A DNA stretch of 64,000 bases from CAVVYJ01 sp963752495 (GCA_963752495.1 CAVVYJ010000002.1:372001-436000), one strand, 5' to 3'; numbered from the stretch's first letter, positions 1 to 8,948 are shown. Notes: generated by a model not told the origin, from the letters alone. Made by a program: numbers and translations.

Positions 1-102
1 TGGCTAACTCAAAAAACAGGTGTTTGCGGTGAAACAATTGGTTACAAAACGTTACGAAATTTTGCAAAAAAGCATGAACTTCACAAGGTAAGACTAGTCT
101 GA
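1..102 (+). CDS. C-terminal end of an unidentified protein (partial)
   Basis: An open frame runs from the window edge to a TGA at 100-102 and gives the last 33 residues of a protein. The tail is basic, ends KHELHKVRLV and carries one Cys. It is too short for me to assign to a family. Its codon use resembles the rest of the window. A 10-bp perfect inverted repeat starts 8 nt after the stop. The frame may be chance, but an uninterrupted coding-like stretch followed by a hairpin suggests a real gene end. Confidence 0.4.
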   Translation, partial: WLTQKTGVCGETIGYKTLRNFAKKHELHKVRLV

Positions 103-110
103 TTGTGCAT

Positions 111-222
111 GATAACAAAATTAGTGTTTTGTTATCTTTCCGCTTCAATCCTCCCTGAGCGGAACGCCTTAGACGATGAGGCTTTTGCCCCGATTTAATC
201 CCCTTAATCGGGGCTTTTTTTT
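111..222 (+). ncRNA. Candidate small RNA: consecutive stem-loops ending in an intrinsic terminator
   Basis: Four stem-loops follow each other. They are 111-120/127-136 (perfect 10 bp), 140-144/158-162 with a 13-nt loop, 166-169/179-182, and 187-195/206-214 followed by eight T (215-222). The second loop carries TCCTCCCT (149-156), which is complementary to a Shine-Dalgarno sequence. CU-rich anti-SD loops are known in several betaproteobacterial sRNA families. The RNA could be an independent sRNA or the 3' UTR of the upstream gene. No promoter was identified with confidence. Confidence 0.45.
187..222 (+). terminator. Rho-independent terminator
   Basis: A 9-bp GC-rich stem (GCCCCGATT at 187-195 pairing with AATCGGGGC at 206-214) has a 10-nt loop and is followed by a T8 tract. 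It works only on the + strand, since the minus strand lacks a T tract. It ends the candidate sRNA or the upstream transcript. Confidence 0.85.
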
Positions 223-280
223 GGCTGCTAAATACAAGCCTGTGCCAGTATAAACGTAAAATTGGTGCGATGTAAATATC

Positions 281-979
281 TTAAAGTTGCCAATCAATTG
301 CAGGCTGACCGTGCTGCACTAAATATTGGTTTATGGTAGAAAATTGATGGTTACCAAAAAACCCACGATGCGCAGATAGCGGCGATGGATGCACCGATTT
401 TAAAACCAAATGTTTTTGCGCATCAATAAACGCCCCTTTTTTCTGCGCGTAACTACCCCATAATACAAATACTAAGTTTTCCCGATGTTTGTTGAGTGCC
501 GCAATCGCGGCATCGGTAAACTGCTCCCAACCTTTGTTTTGGTGAGAACCTGCGAGTGATTGCTGAACCGTGAGGGTGGCATTGAGCAACAACACGCCTT
601 GCTTAGCCCAAGGTGTTAAATCACCATTTTTACTCATTTTGAGATTCAAATCGGACGAAATTTCTTTAAAAATATTTTGCAGTGAAGGCGGCAAATCAAC
701 GCCTTGCGGTACTGAAAAGCTCAAGCCGTGCGCCTGAGGCTGACCTTGATTATTCTGCCCATGATACGGGTCTTGCCCAATAATCACTACGCGTACTTGT
801 TCAAAAGGCGTGTGATTAAACGCATTAAAAATCAATGGGCTAGGCGGATAAATAATTTTACCTGCCGCTTTTTCTTGCGCCAAAAACCCACGCAAAGCTT
901 GCATATAGGGCTTGTTAAACTCATCGCCAATCACCGCCTGCCAAGAGGCATGTAATTGACCAGCTTTTTCTAGAGCCAT
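281..979 (-). CDS. ung: Uracil-DNA glycosylase, family 1
   Basis: Removes uracil from DNA to start base-excision repair. The protein has 232 residues, the usual family length. The water-activating motif GQDPYHG lies at residues 68-74 with the catalytic Asp at 70. The base-binding LLNATLTV follows at about 131-138, and the DNA-intercalation motif HPSPLSAHRGF holds the catalytic His197. I chose the start at 979 (MALEKAGQ) because the upstream in-frame extension is not family-like and runs into the groEL terminator. The gene is downstream of groEL on the same strand but separated from it by a strong terminator. Confidence 0.95.
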   Translation of the reverse strand: MALEKAGQLHASWQAVIGDEFNKPYMQALRGFLAQEKAAGKIIYPPSPLIFNAFNHTPFEQVRVVIIGQDPYHGQNNQGQPQAHGLSFSVPQGVDLPPSLQNIFKEISSDLNLKMSKNGDLTPWAKQGVLLLNATLTVQQSLAGSHQNKGWEQFTDAAIAALNKHRENLVFVLWGSYAQKKGAFIDAQKHLVLKSVHPSPLSAHRGFFGNHQFSTINQYLVQHGQPAIDWQL

Positions 980-1021
980 GATAGAAGTGTTATTGAATAG
1001 AGATGTGCAATTATAAACAAT

Positions 1022-1049
1022 AAAAAAGCCTCGCAATTGCGAGGCTTTT
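1022..1049 (-). terminator. Rho-independent terminator after groEL
   Basis: A near-perfect palindrome, AAAAGCCTCGCAA followed by TTGCGAGGCTTTT, spans 1024-1049 with an A tract on its left. On the minus strand this reads as a hairpin followed by a T run, 27 nt beyond the groEL stop. It could also act on the + strand. Confidence 0.85.
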
Positions 1050-1075
1050 AATTTAAACAAGCTACATATGCAGAA

Positions 1076-2715
1076 TTACATCATTCCGCCCATGCCACCC
1101 ATACCACCGCCCATATCAGGCATTGCTGGCGCATCTTCTTTTGGAAGCTCTGCTACCATACAATCGGTAGTGAGCATTAAGCCAGCTACAGAAGCCGCAT
1201 TTTGCAATGCAGAACGGGTTACTTTGGTTGGATCGAGAACACCCATTTCAACCATGTCGCCGTAAGTTTCGTTAGCCGCGTTGTAACCATAGTTGCCTTT
1301 ACCTGCTGCTACGTTATTCACTACGACAGATGGCTCAACACCAGCGTTTTGTACGATTTGGCGTAATGGCTCTTCTACAGCGCGAAGCACGATTTTGATA
1401 CCAGCTTCTTGGTCTAAGTTGTCGCCTTTTACTTTAGCAATTGCGTCACGTGCACGAATGAGCGCCACGCCACCACCAGCAACAATGCCTTCTTCCACGG
1501 CAGCACGGGTTGCGTGCAACGCGTCTTCTACACGGGCTTTTTTCTCTTTCATCTCAATCTCAGTTGTCGCGCCAACTTTAATCACCGCTACACCGCCGGC
1601 TAATTTAGCCACGCGTTCTTGCAGTTTTTCTTTGTCGTAGTCGCTGGTTGATTCTTCGATTTGTGCCTTGATTTGTGTAATGCGAGATTTGATATTTTTT
1701 TCATGACCAGCACCGTCAATAATGATGGTGTTTTCTTTGCCTACTTCGATACGTTTGGCAGAGCCAAGGTCTTCCAATTTCACGTTCTCAAGTTTAAGCC
1801 AACTTCTTCTGCAATCACAGTGCCGCCAGTTAATATCGCGATATCTTCTAACATGGCTTTACGACGGTCGCCGAAGCCTGGTGCTTTAACAGCAACCGTT
1901 TTTAAGATGCCACGAATGTTGTTAACAACTAAAGTTGCAAGCGCTTCGCCATCAACTTCTTCTGCAATGATCAATAATGGACGACCAGATTTAGCCACTT
2001 GCTCCAGTGTAGGTAACAAATCACGGATATTGCTGATTTTTTTGTCGTGCAATAACACTAACGGGTTGTCCATCAAGGCAATTTGACGCTCTGCGTTGTT
2101 AATGAAATAAGGCGATAAGTAACCGCGGTCAAATTGCATACCTTCAACCACGTCAAGTTCGCTTTCTAAACCAGAACCGTCTTCAACAGTAATTACACCT
2201 TCTTTGCCTACTTTGTCCATTGCATCAGCAATGATTTTGCCAATTGAGCTATCAGAGTTAGCAGAGATAGAGCCTACTTGAGCGATTTCTTTGCTTGTTG
2301 TGCATGGCTTTGATTGCGATTTTAAATTTTCGATTGCAACAGCAACTGCTTTATCAATACCACGTTTTAAGTCCATCGGGTTCATGCCAGCAGCTACAGA
2401 TTTCATGCCTTCGCGGATAATCGCTTGTGCTAAAACCGTTGCCGTTGTTGTGCCGTCACCTGCGATATCAGAAGTTTTTGAAGCGACTTCTTTCACCATT
2501 TGTGCGCCCATGTTTTCGAACTTGTCTTTAAGTTCGATTTCTTTAGCCACTGAAACACCGTCTTTAGTGATGGTTGGTGCGCCATATGAGCGCTCTAATA
2601 CTACGTTGCGGCCTTTTGGGCCTAATGTTACTTTAACTGCGTTCGCTAAAATGTTTACGCCGTTGGTCATTTTTTGGCGAACTTCGTCGCCGAATCTTAC
2701 GTCTTTTGCAGCCAT
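1076..2715 (-). CDS. groEL: Chaperonin GroEL (60 kDa), interrupted by a 1-nt frameshift
   Basis: ATP-driven barrel chaperone that folds proteins with the GroES cap. The N-terminal part (1780-2715) begins MAAKDVRFGDEVRQ and carries the ATP-site GDGTTT and the conserved APGFGDRRKAML segment. The C-terminal part (1076-1783) carries GIVAGGGVAL and the Gly-Met tail MGGGMGGMGGMM. The two frames meet at about 1787-1792, where the expected sequence around LNLENVKLEDLG needs one more base. Together they give the normal length of about 545 residues. GroEL is essential and the rest is perfectly conserved, so a consensus deletion is more likely than a dead gene. It follows groES by 32 nt and both sit behind one CIRCE/promoter. 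Confidence 0.95.
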
Positions 2716-2747
2716 TTAAATTCTCCTAATAATCTTGTAAGTTTTAA

Positions 2748-3035
2748 TTATTCGACAATCGCCATGATGTCTTCTTCACGCATCACGAGCAGTTCCTCGC
2801 CATCAACCTTAACGGTTTGGCCTGCATATTTGCCGAAGAGCACTTTGTCGCCAACTTTCACGTCTAATGCATTTACTTTGCCGCTATCATCTCTTTTACC
2901 ATTGCCAACAGCTTTTACTACGCCTTGGTCTGGTTTTTCTGTGGCGGAATCTGGAATGACAATGCCTGATGCGGTAGTGCGTTCTTCTTCTGAGCGTTTT
3001 ACAATCACGCGATCATGTAATGGACGAATTTTCAT
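2748..3035 (-). CDS. groES: Co-chaperonin GroES (10 kDa)
   Basis: Heptameric lid of the GroEL cage. The protein has 95 residues, starts MKIRPLHDRVIVKR and contains the mobile loop around the SEEERTTASGIVIPD segment (about residues 15-29). It ends in the EDIMAIVE strand. The start at 3035 is preceded by a good AAGGAG-type ribosome site; the 20-residue upstream extension is not family-like. It is first gene of the groES-groEL operon and is controlled from the CIRCE element 54 bp upstream. Confidence 0.97.
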   Translation of the reverse strand: MKIRPLHDRVIVKRSEEERTTASGIVIPDSATEKPDQGVVKAVGNGKRDDSGKVNALDVKVGDKVLFGKYAGQTVKVDGEELLVMREEDIMAIVE

Positions 3036-3070
3036 TAGATTTCTCCTTAGGTTATGCTTAATATATAGAA

Positions 3071-3115
3071 TAATTACAACATGCGATTTTAGCACTCAAG
3101 CATGTAGATTGCTAA
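3071..3115 (-). promoter_or_regulatory. groE promoter with CIRCE operator (HrcA site)
   Basis: TTAGCACTC (3089-3097), a 9-nt spacer and GATTGCTAA (3107-3115) match the CIRCE consensus TTAGCACTC-N9-GAGTGCTAA with one mismatch. On the minus strand a TTGAGT hexamer (3094-3099) lies 17 bp from TAATTA (3071-3076), so a sigma70-type promoter overlaps the operator. HrcA binding would then block groESL transcription, with release on heat shock. hrcA itself is not in the window. Confidence 0.85.
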
Positions 3116-3167
3116 TATTGTGCTGAATTTTATTTTTTCAAGAGTAAAAATTGAAGGGAAGTATATT

Positions 3168-3719
3168 TTGAGCGATATTCCTGTTTCGCCCAAACCAGAA
3201 GCAGCGATTCAGCAGCTTAATTTGGGATATAACGCAGAGCAGGATCGCCTTTTGCTACGCGTGGGCTTGAGCGATAACACCGAACTGATGGTTTGGCTTA
3301 CCTTGCGTATTACCAAGCAGTTGTGGGCATTGCTCAATGGCGAAACACATTTGCCTAGCGCAAGCTCTATTCAAATAGAAACGCCACCAGAGCAGGCAGT
3401 GCAGCAATTTCAGCAGGAAATGCAAACGGTAGAAAGTCTGCAAAAAATGGATTTTTCTACCGAATACCAGCCGCGTAAAGCAGTGCGAAACGAGGGCGCT
3501 ATGTTGGCGACTGCTTTGCAGTTAACGGATGATGGCGTTAAGCACCTTGATATTACTTGCTTGGAAGGCATCAATGTGCGGATGAATTTAACGCAAGAGC
3601 TTATTCTGGCGATGTGTAACATGCTGCAGCTCTCCGCCAAAGAGGCAGGTTGGGAGATCGGAGCGCCGATTTCCATATCGCTGGTAGTTGATTCAGGAGA
3701 GCAGAAAGTGCTGCATTAG
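3168..3719 (+). CDS. Conserved hypothetical protein, about 183 residues
   Basis: I do not recognise a family. The protein is soluble and acidic, with no signal peptide, membrane segment or cysteine cluster. It has a strand-rich N-terminal half (LRITKQLWALL around residue 45) and a C-terminal SISLVVDSGEQKVLH strand. I prefer the TTG at 3168 because GAAGGGA sits 8 nt upstream; a GTG at 3120 is also in frame but has no ribosome site and overlaps the groE regulatory region. It is divergent from groES and convergent with the DedA gene. Confidence 0.65.
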   Translation: MSDIPVSPKPEAAIQQLNLGYNAEQDRLLLRVGLSDNTELMVWLTLRITKQLWALLNGETHLPSASSIQIETPPEQAVQQFQQEMQTVESLQKMDFSTEYQPRKAVRNEGAMLATALQLTDDGVKHLDITCLEGINVRMNLTQELILAMCNMLQLSAKEAGWEIGAPISISLVVDSGEQKVLH

Positions 3720-3726
3720 AACAAGC

Positions 3727-4350
3727 TTACTTTTTGACTCTGGATTTTGCAAACCCATAAATCACAAATCCAATACCAATTGCTAGACCTGCCAAAACAA
3801 TGCTCGCCATGTGTTGTTGAATAAACGGAAAGCTGCTGAAAAAGTATCCTGCAAGTACAAGTATGATTACCCATAGCAGTGCTCCAATGGTCGATGCCAA
3901 CACATATTTTCTATAATCCATTCGACCCACGCCAGCCAGTAGCGGGGCAAAAGTTCTTACCACTGCAATATACGGCGAGATCATCAGTGTTGTTTGCCCG
4001 TATTTCGTATAAAAATCGCGTGTTTTATCTAGCGCGCTTTGATTTATCCAGCGCGATTGACCCTTGTTAATTCTGTGGCCGAATGATTTCCCTATTTGAT
4101 AACTGAGAAAATTACCTAAAATTATGGCGCTAGTAAGTGTTGCTATGGAAAGTCCAAGACTCAATGAGCCCAAGCTACAAAAAGAACCCGTTATAAAAAT
4201 GAGTGGGTTACCAGGCAAGAAGAATAAGGGAAAGATGCCAATTTCCAGAAACACGATGGCAAACAGCAACAGGTATACCAAATTGCCATGCATCGCGATA
4301 AATGCCGCAATTTGTGCATCTAAATTGGATAAAAGACTTAAAATTTCCAT
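3727..4350 (-). CDS. DedA family inner-membrane protein (VTT/SNARE-associated domain)
   Basis: Integral membrane protein of 207 residues. Members of this family are linked to undecaprenyl-phosphate or phospholipid flipping and membrane homeostasis. The sequence shows hydrophobic segments at about 26-50, 55-85, 125-165 and 180-202. The family signature appears as FLEIGIFPLFFLPGN; the usual PGE reads PGN here, so the conserved acidic residue is replaced by Asn. The later Arg/Gly pattern (VRTFAPLLAGVGRM) is intact. It stands alone and converges on the hypothetical gene to its left. The exact substrate is unknown. Confidence 0.85.
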   Translation of the reverse strand: MEILSLLSNLDAQIAAFIAMHGNLVYLLLFAIVFLEIGIFPLFFLPGNPLIFITGSFCSLGSLSLGLSIATLTSAIILGNFLSYQIGKSFGHRINKGQSRWINQSALDKTRDFYTKYGQTTLMISPYIAVVRTFAPLLAGVGRMDYRKYVLASTIGALLWVIILVLAGYFFSSFPFIQQHMASIVLAGLAIGIGFVIYGFAKSRVKK

Positions 4351-4472
4351 GAACTTTCCTGTAGTTAAAATTTAATGCCAAAGCAGTATAGCAGTAGCAA
4401 TGTTGATGACATTAATTCTTATTGAATATGCGGGGAAAACTATTTTCCGTAAAAACACGTACAATTTAATCC

Positions 4473-5777
4473 ATGAAAAATGACGACTTATTAATTCGCA
4501 GTCTGCAAGCTGTGTGGCATCCGTGCACACAAATGAAACAGCACGAGCATTATCCGCTTGTGCCTATTAGTCGCGGAGATGGCGTTTGGCTTACAGATAC
4601 GAATGGAAAGCGTTATTTGGATGCAGTGAGTAGCTGGTGGGTGAATTTATTTGGTCACAACAACTCGCGCATTAAAGAGGCGATTAAGTTACAGCTGGAT
4701 ACTCTAGAGCACGTCATGTTGGCTGGTTTTACCCATGAGCCTGTAGTCGAGCTTTCTGAAAAATTGAGCAAACTCACAGGATTGGGCCACGCTTTTTATG
4801 CGAGTGATGGTGCAAGTGCGACTGAGATTGCGCTTAAGATGAGTTTTCATTATTGGCGAAATAAAGGTGAAACGAGAAAAACCAAATTTATTAGCCTGCA
4901 AAATAGCTATCATGGAGAAACACTAGGTGCGCTGGGTGTGACGGATGTTGCGATTTTTAAGGACACCTACGCGCCATTGTTAATGCAATCGGCGCAAATG
5001 CCAAGCCCCGATTCTAGATTAAGTGCGGTTGGCGAGATGAGTGAAGAGTATGCAATGCGCTGTGCCGATGCGCTTGAAGTTTACGTGGCCAAGCATGCAA
5101 ATGAACTGGCAGCGTTTATTATAGAGCCCTTGGTGCAATGCGCCGCTGGCATGGCGATGTATTCGCCGATTTACCTAAAACGTGCCAGAGAGATTTGCAC
5201 AAAACATCAGGTGCACTTAATAGCAGACGAAATCGCTGTAGGTTTTGGTCGCACGGGAACCATGTTTGCTTGCGAAAGTGCAGGTGTTAAGCCTGATTAT
5301 ATGTGCTTATCAAAAGGGATTACCGGAGGTTATTTGCCGCTTTCTGTGGTGTTAACAACGGATGAAATATATACCGCCTTTTACGATGATAGCGTTACAA
5401 AGGGTTTTTTGCATAGCCATAGTTACACAGGCAATCCACTTGCCTGTAGTGCAGCTTTGGCTACATTAGCGATATTTGAATCGGAAAATGTATTAGCCAA
5501 AAATAAAGAAAAAGCGGCTTATGTCAATGCACAAATGCAAGCACTTACTGACTTGCCGATTGAGTACCAGCGCCACCAAGGCATGATATGGGCGTTTGAT
5601 GTTAAAACAAAAAATACTGCATTTTCAAAAGCTTGCTATTCTGCCGCTTTGCAGCATGGTCTGTTATTACGCCCGATTGGTAACACGGTTTATTGGATGC
5701 CGCCCTATACGATAAATGAAGATGAAATCGATTTTATGGTGGACGCTACTTTTAAAGCAATTCAGCAAGCGATATGA
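4473..5777 (+). CDS. bioA: Adenosylmethionine--8-amino-7-oxononanoate aminotransferase
   Basis: PLP-dependent class III aminotransferase of biotin synthesis that makes 7,8-diaminopelargonate with SAM as amino donor. The protein has 434 residues. Diagnostic segments are WHPCTQM (residues 15-21), SSWWVNLFGH (53-62), the PLP-phosphate loop SDGASATEIALK (111-122) and SYHGET (145-150). The ring-binding Asp252 lies in ADEIAVGFGRTG, and the Schiff-base Lys281 in SKGITGG. Its stop overlaps the next start (ATGA at 5774-5777), so it is co-transcribed with dacB. No other bio gene is present. Confidence 0.95.
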   Translation: MKNDDLLIRSLQAVWHPCTQMKQHEHYPLVPISRGDGVWLTDTNGKRYLDAVSSWWVNLFGHNNSRIKEAIKLQLDTLEHVMLAGFTHEPVVELSEKLSKLTGLGHAFYASDGASATEIALKMSFHYWRNKGETRKTKFISLQNSYHGETLGALGVTDVAIFKDTYAPLLMQSAQMPSPDSRLSAVGEMSEEYAMRCADALEVYVAKHANELAAFIIEPLVQCAAGMAMYSPIYLKRAREICTKHQVHLIADEIAVGFGRTGTMFACESAGVKPDYMCLSKGITGGYLPLSVVLTTDEIYTAFYDDSVTKGFLHSHSYTGNPLACSAALATLAIFESENVLAKNKEKAAYVNAQMQALTDLPIEYQRHQGMIWAFDVKTKNTAFSKACYSAALQHGLLLRPIGNTVYWMPPYTINEDEIDFMVDATFKAIQQAI

Positions 5778-7193
5778 AAAAAATTATCACCTTATTTGCA
5801 CTGCATCTAGTGAGCCCTAAGCGCAAATGCTGAGCTGCCTAACAGCGTAGCAGATGCCCTTAAAAAAGCAGGGATTCCACAAAGTAGCGTAGCAATTTAT
5901 GTGCAAGCGGTGGAAGCTGATGTGCCAATTCTGAGTTTGAATGCTGATAAAAGCATGAACCCAGCGAGCGTTATGAAACTTGTTACCACAAATGCAGCGC
6001 TGGAATTGCTCTCCCCGGTTTATCGCTGGAAAACCGAAGTTTATCGCATGGGTGAAATCTCTGGCGGCATACTGTATGGCAATTTAATTTTAAAAGGTTA
6101 TGGTGACCCGAGCTTTGGCGAGGCTGAGTTCAGACGTTTGCTGATTAGTTTAAATCAGGCAGGCATTAGAGATATTCAGGGGGATGTGGTCTTGGATAAG
6201 ACAGTATTTGCTAAAAATGTCGGTAGCCGCAATACCTTTGATAGCGAGACATGGCGCGCGTATAACGCTATGCCAAGCGCATTTTTGGTGAATGGGCGCA
6301 GTACCAGCTTTAAATTTATTGTAAATGAAGGCGTGGTTAACATTTCACAGGAGGTTGAGCTGCCTGAAATACAAATTATTAACAATATGAAGCTTGCAAC
6401 TGGCGCATGTGGTGAGTGGCGCAACCGCATGAACTATAGCGTGCAGTCAAACGCTACAGGCGCAACGGTGACATTTAATGGCGCTTTTTCACCTAGCTGT
6501 GGCGAACGTTATTTGGAGCTCAGCATATTTGACGATGAAAAATATGCTTTTTTTATGTTCAAAAAATTGTGGCGTGAAATTAGCAAAGACACGAGTGTAA
6601 AATTTAACGGACAACTGCGTAACCAGCCCAGTATGCCGTTTCAGGCAGTTAAAGTACTTGAGCAGGTATCACAGCCGTTGGGTTATCTGGTACGCGATAT
6701 TAATAAATGGAGCAATAATCTGATGGCAAGGCAGTTATTGCTGACGATTGCGGCAGAAAAAAATGAGCTTCCAGCGAACGAATCTAAAGGCGCTGATGCA
6801 ATTAAAACATGGTTAAACGGTAAGGGCATGCGTTTTGATGAAATGGTGATTGAAAACGGTTCAGGGTTGTCGCGCATTGAACGGATTAATGCAGCGCATT
6901 TGGGGCAGTTGCTAGTGAGTGCATATCAAAGCCCTGTCATGCCGGAATTCATGGCGTCAATGCCAATATTGTCACAGGATGGCACGGTACAAAAGCGTAT
7001 TAAAGATGCGCCGGTGAGTGGTCGCGCACATCTTAAAACTGGCTCGCTAGATGGCGTAAGCGCGATTGCGGGATACGTTCTGGATGCAAATAATCACCGC
7101 CATATACTCGTCATGATGGTGAACCACGCAAAAGCTGCTTCAAGCAAAAATGCGCAGGATGCATTAATAGAGTGGGTTCATCAGCAACCCTGA
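5774..7193 (+). CDS. dacB: D-alanyl-D-alanine carboxypeptidase / PBP4 (peptidase S13), frameshifted in its signal peptide
   Basis: Periplasmic penicillin-binding protein that trims or cleaves peptidoglycan stems. The three active-site motifs are present: SVMK (Ser nucleophile, codons near 5970), SNN in KWSNNLMARQ, and KTG in HLKTGSLDGV. The ATG at 5774 overlaps the bioA stop and begins MKKIITLFALHLV, but this frame stops early. Removing one base near 5813 restores a textbook signal peptide ending ALSANA before ELPNSVADALKK. The long intact frame only opens at a GTG at 5901, inside the mature domain, so that is not the true start. Probably a sequence error. Confidence 0.88.
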
Positions 7194-7267
7194 TTTAAGT
7201 CAAAGCACTGAGAACTTAGGCTGTTTTACAGTATCATAATGACTTCTCGATTATTTTATAAAAAATT

Positions 7268-7729
7268 ATGATGATGAAATTACTGAATTTTTTTCTGGCT
7301 GGATTATGTACGCTTACTTTGAGCGCTTGCCAGGCCGAATCAAACACAACCAATAAGGAACCAGCTGCTATGACATCAAGCATTACAGAATTAATCAAAA
7401 AAGACACCGTTGTTGGAACAGGTCGTGAAGCCGAGCAGGGTTTTAACGTAACCGTGCATTACACAGGCTGGTTGTATGACGCTGCGGCGCCTGACCAAAA
7501 AGGCAAAAAGTTTGACAGCTCGCTTGATAGAAAAGAGCCTTTCAAGTTTGATTTAGGCGCTGGTCAAGTGATAGAAGGTTGGGACGAAGGTTTTACAGGG
7601 ATGAAAATTGGTGGCAAGCGCACATTAATTATTCCACCCGAAATGGGTTATGGCGCACGTGGCGCGGGTGGTGTAATTCCTCCAAATGCGACATTGATTT
7701 TCGATGTAGAACTATTGGATGTGAAGTAA
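7268..7729 (+). CDS. FKBP-type peptidyl-prolyl cis-trans isomerase, lipoprotein
   Basis: Catalyses prolyl isomerisation, probably in the periplasm. The protein has 153 residues and a lipoprotein signal with lipobox LSAC (Cys about 21), then a short linker and one FKBP domain (about residues 40-153). Drug/proline-pocket residues are visible in VTVHYTGWLYD, FDSSLDRKEPF, GQVIEGWDEG, YGARGAGGVIPPNATLIFDVELL. Its TAA overlaps the ATG of the OsmC gene (TAATG at 7727-7731), so translation is probably coupled. Confidence 0.92.
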   Translation: MMMKLLNFFLAGLCTLTLSACQAESNTTNKEPAAMTSSITELIKKDTVVGTGREAEQGFNVTVHYTGWLYDAAAPDQKGKKFDSSLDRKEPFKFDLGAGQVIEGWDEGFTGMKIGGKRTLIIPPEMGYGARGAGGVIPPNATLIFDVELLDVK

Positions 7730-8154
7730 TGCATATAAGAGTTAAATGGATTGATGGCGTCAGTTTTGTCGGTGAATCGCAAAGTGGCCATGCAGTTGTG
7801 TTGGATGGCGCGCCAGAGAACGGCGGCCGTAATATCGGTATGCGCCCCATGGAAATGCTACTTATCGGCATGGGCGGCTGCACTTCGTTTGACGTGGTAA
7901 CAATTCTGAAAAAAGCACGTCAGCCCATTGTGGATTGTGTGGCAGAAATTGAGGCTGAACGTGCAGATGAAGTGCCTAAAGTGTTTACTAAAATACATGT
8001 GCATTTTGTAATTACAGGCAATAATTTGAGCGAAACGCAGGTAGAGCGTGCGGTTAAGCTTTCTGCTGAAAAATATTGCTCTGCTTCGATTATGCTCAGC
8101 AAGAGTGTTGAAATTACGCATGACTTTGAGATAAAACCAGCTCAAGATGCCTAG
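7729..8154 (+). CDS. OsmC family protein
   Basis: OsmC/Ohr-fold protein of 141 residues, related to organic-hydroperoxide or stress-induced thiol peroxidases and close to the E. coli YhfA type. It begins MHIRVKWIDGVSF and includes the GMGGCTSFDVV segment, whose Cys is the usual first reactive cysteine. The second Cys is in EKYCSASIMLSKS. Both conserved cysteines are therefore present. The start is the ATG overlapping the FKBP stop; a longer frame upstream only shadows the FKBP gene. Confidence 0.88.
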   Translation: MHIRVKWIDGVSFVGESQSGHAVVLDGAPENGGRNIGMRPMEMLLIGMGGCTSFDVVTILKKARQPIVDCVAEIEAERADEVPKVFTKIHVHFVITGNNLSETQVERAVKLSAEKYCSASIMLSKSVEITHDFEIKPAQDA

Positions 8155-8207
8155 CCTACAGACCAATATCCATGAGCCTTCCAGAGCAATTGTTTTAATT
8201 TTATTTG

Positions 8208-8621
8208 ATGACTAATTTATCTAAAAAGATAAAGCCACAAGGCATGCTAGGCATACGTCATGTAGCATTGTTCATTAAAGAATTAGACAAGGCAGTGGAT
8301 TTCTACACACGCGTGATGGGCATGAATATTGAATGGCAGCCAGATGCGGATAACGTGTATTTAACCAACGGGGGCGATGTGTTCGCATTGCATCGAGTGG
8401 ATTATGAGCCACATACCCAGCAACGCTTGGACCACATCGGGTTTGTGCTAAAGACAGCGCAGGATGTAGAAGATTGGTACAAATATTTTGTGGAAAATGG
8501 CGTAAAAATCACTGAGGCACCTAAAACGCACCGCGATGGCTCGCATGGTTTTTATTGTTTGGACCCAGTAGGTCATCTGTTAGAGCTGATTTATCATCCA
8601 CCCATTTCAAAACTAGGTTAG
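8208..8621 (+). CDS. VOC family protein (glyoxalase/dioxygenase-like)
   Basis: Small single-chain vicinal-oxygen-chelate protein of 137 residues. The paired beta-alpha-beta-beta-beta modules show metal-ligand candidates: His in GIRHVALFIKEL, His in RLDHIGFVLK and Glu in HLLELIYHPP. The substrate is unknown; related proteins are often annotated as glyoxalase-like. An in-frame TTG lies one codon upstream (8205), and the ribosome site is weak for either start. It is convergent with DUF2322. Confidence 0.85.
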   Translation: MTNLSKKIKPQGMLGIRHVALFIKELDKAVDFYTRVMGMNIEWQPDADNVYLTNGGDVFALHRVDYEPHTQQRLDHIGFVLKTAQDVEDWYKYFVENGVKITEAPKTHRDGSHGFYCLDPVGHLLELIYHPPISKLG

Positions 8622-8935
8622 CTAGTAATCATTTTCATCTGAAGCGGGGTTTCTTCTTCGAGCACTTCGATAAGCCTGTCTACATTTGGGTGTTTGCCGG
8701 GACAGTTTTCTGCATCTTCTGTGTGCTCGGCATAAAGTGCCAAGCCTTCTACAGCGGCATCTAGTGTGATGGCGCCATACATTTTATACAAATGATTGTA
8801 AACTTTAATTGAACCCTGACTACCAGGCTTATTTTCGATTGTCCCAACAAGTTTATTATTTTCATCATAAAGCTCAATACGCTGCACATCATCGGCGCTA
8901 TCTAAAGTGAGCAGTACATCGCTAAATTTTTGCAT
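8618..8935 (-). CDS. DUF2322 family protein
   Basis: Small acidic protein of 105 residues of unknown function. It resembles DUF2322, a family found mainly in beta- and gammaproteobacteria. Visible landmarks are LYDENNKLVGTIENKPGSQG at about residues 22-41, a central GLALYAEHTEDA and the PGKHPNVDRL segment. No signal or membrane segment. It sits just upstream of coq7 on the same strand with a 13-nt gap, so the two are probably co-transcribed. Its last 4 bases overlap the convergent VOC gene. Confidence 0.75.
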   Translation of the reverse strand: MQKFSDVLLTLDSADDVQRIELYDENNKLVGTIENKPGSQGSIKVYNHLYKMYGAITLDAAVEGLALYAEHTEDAENCPGKHPNVDRLIEVLEEETPLQMKMITS

Positions 8936-8948
8936 TTTGTGTGAGTCT

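Noticed and set aside
1293..2719. Long + strand reading frames opposite groEL
   Set aside because: They mirror the codon pattern of groEL, have no family resemblance and no ribosome sites; shadows of the real gene.
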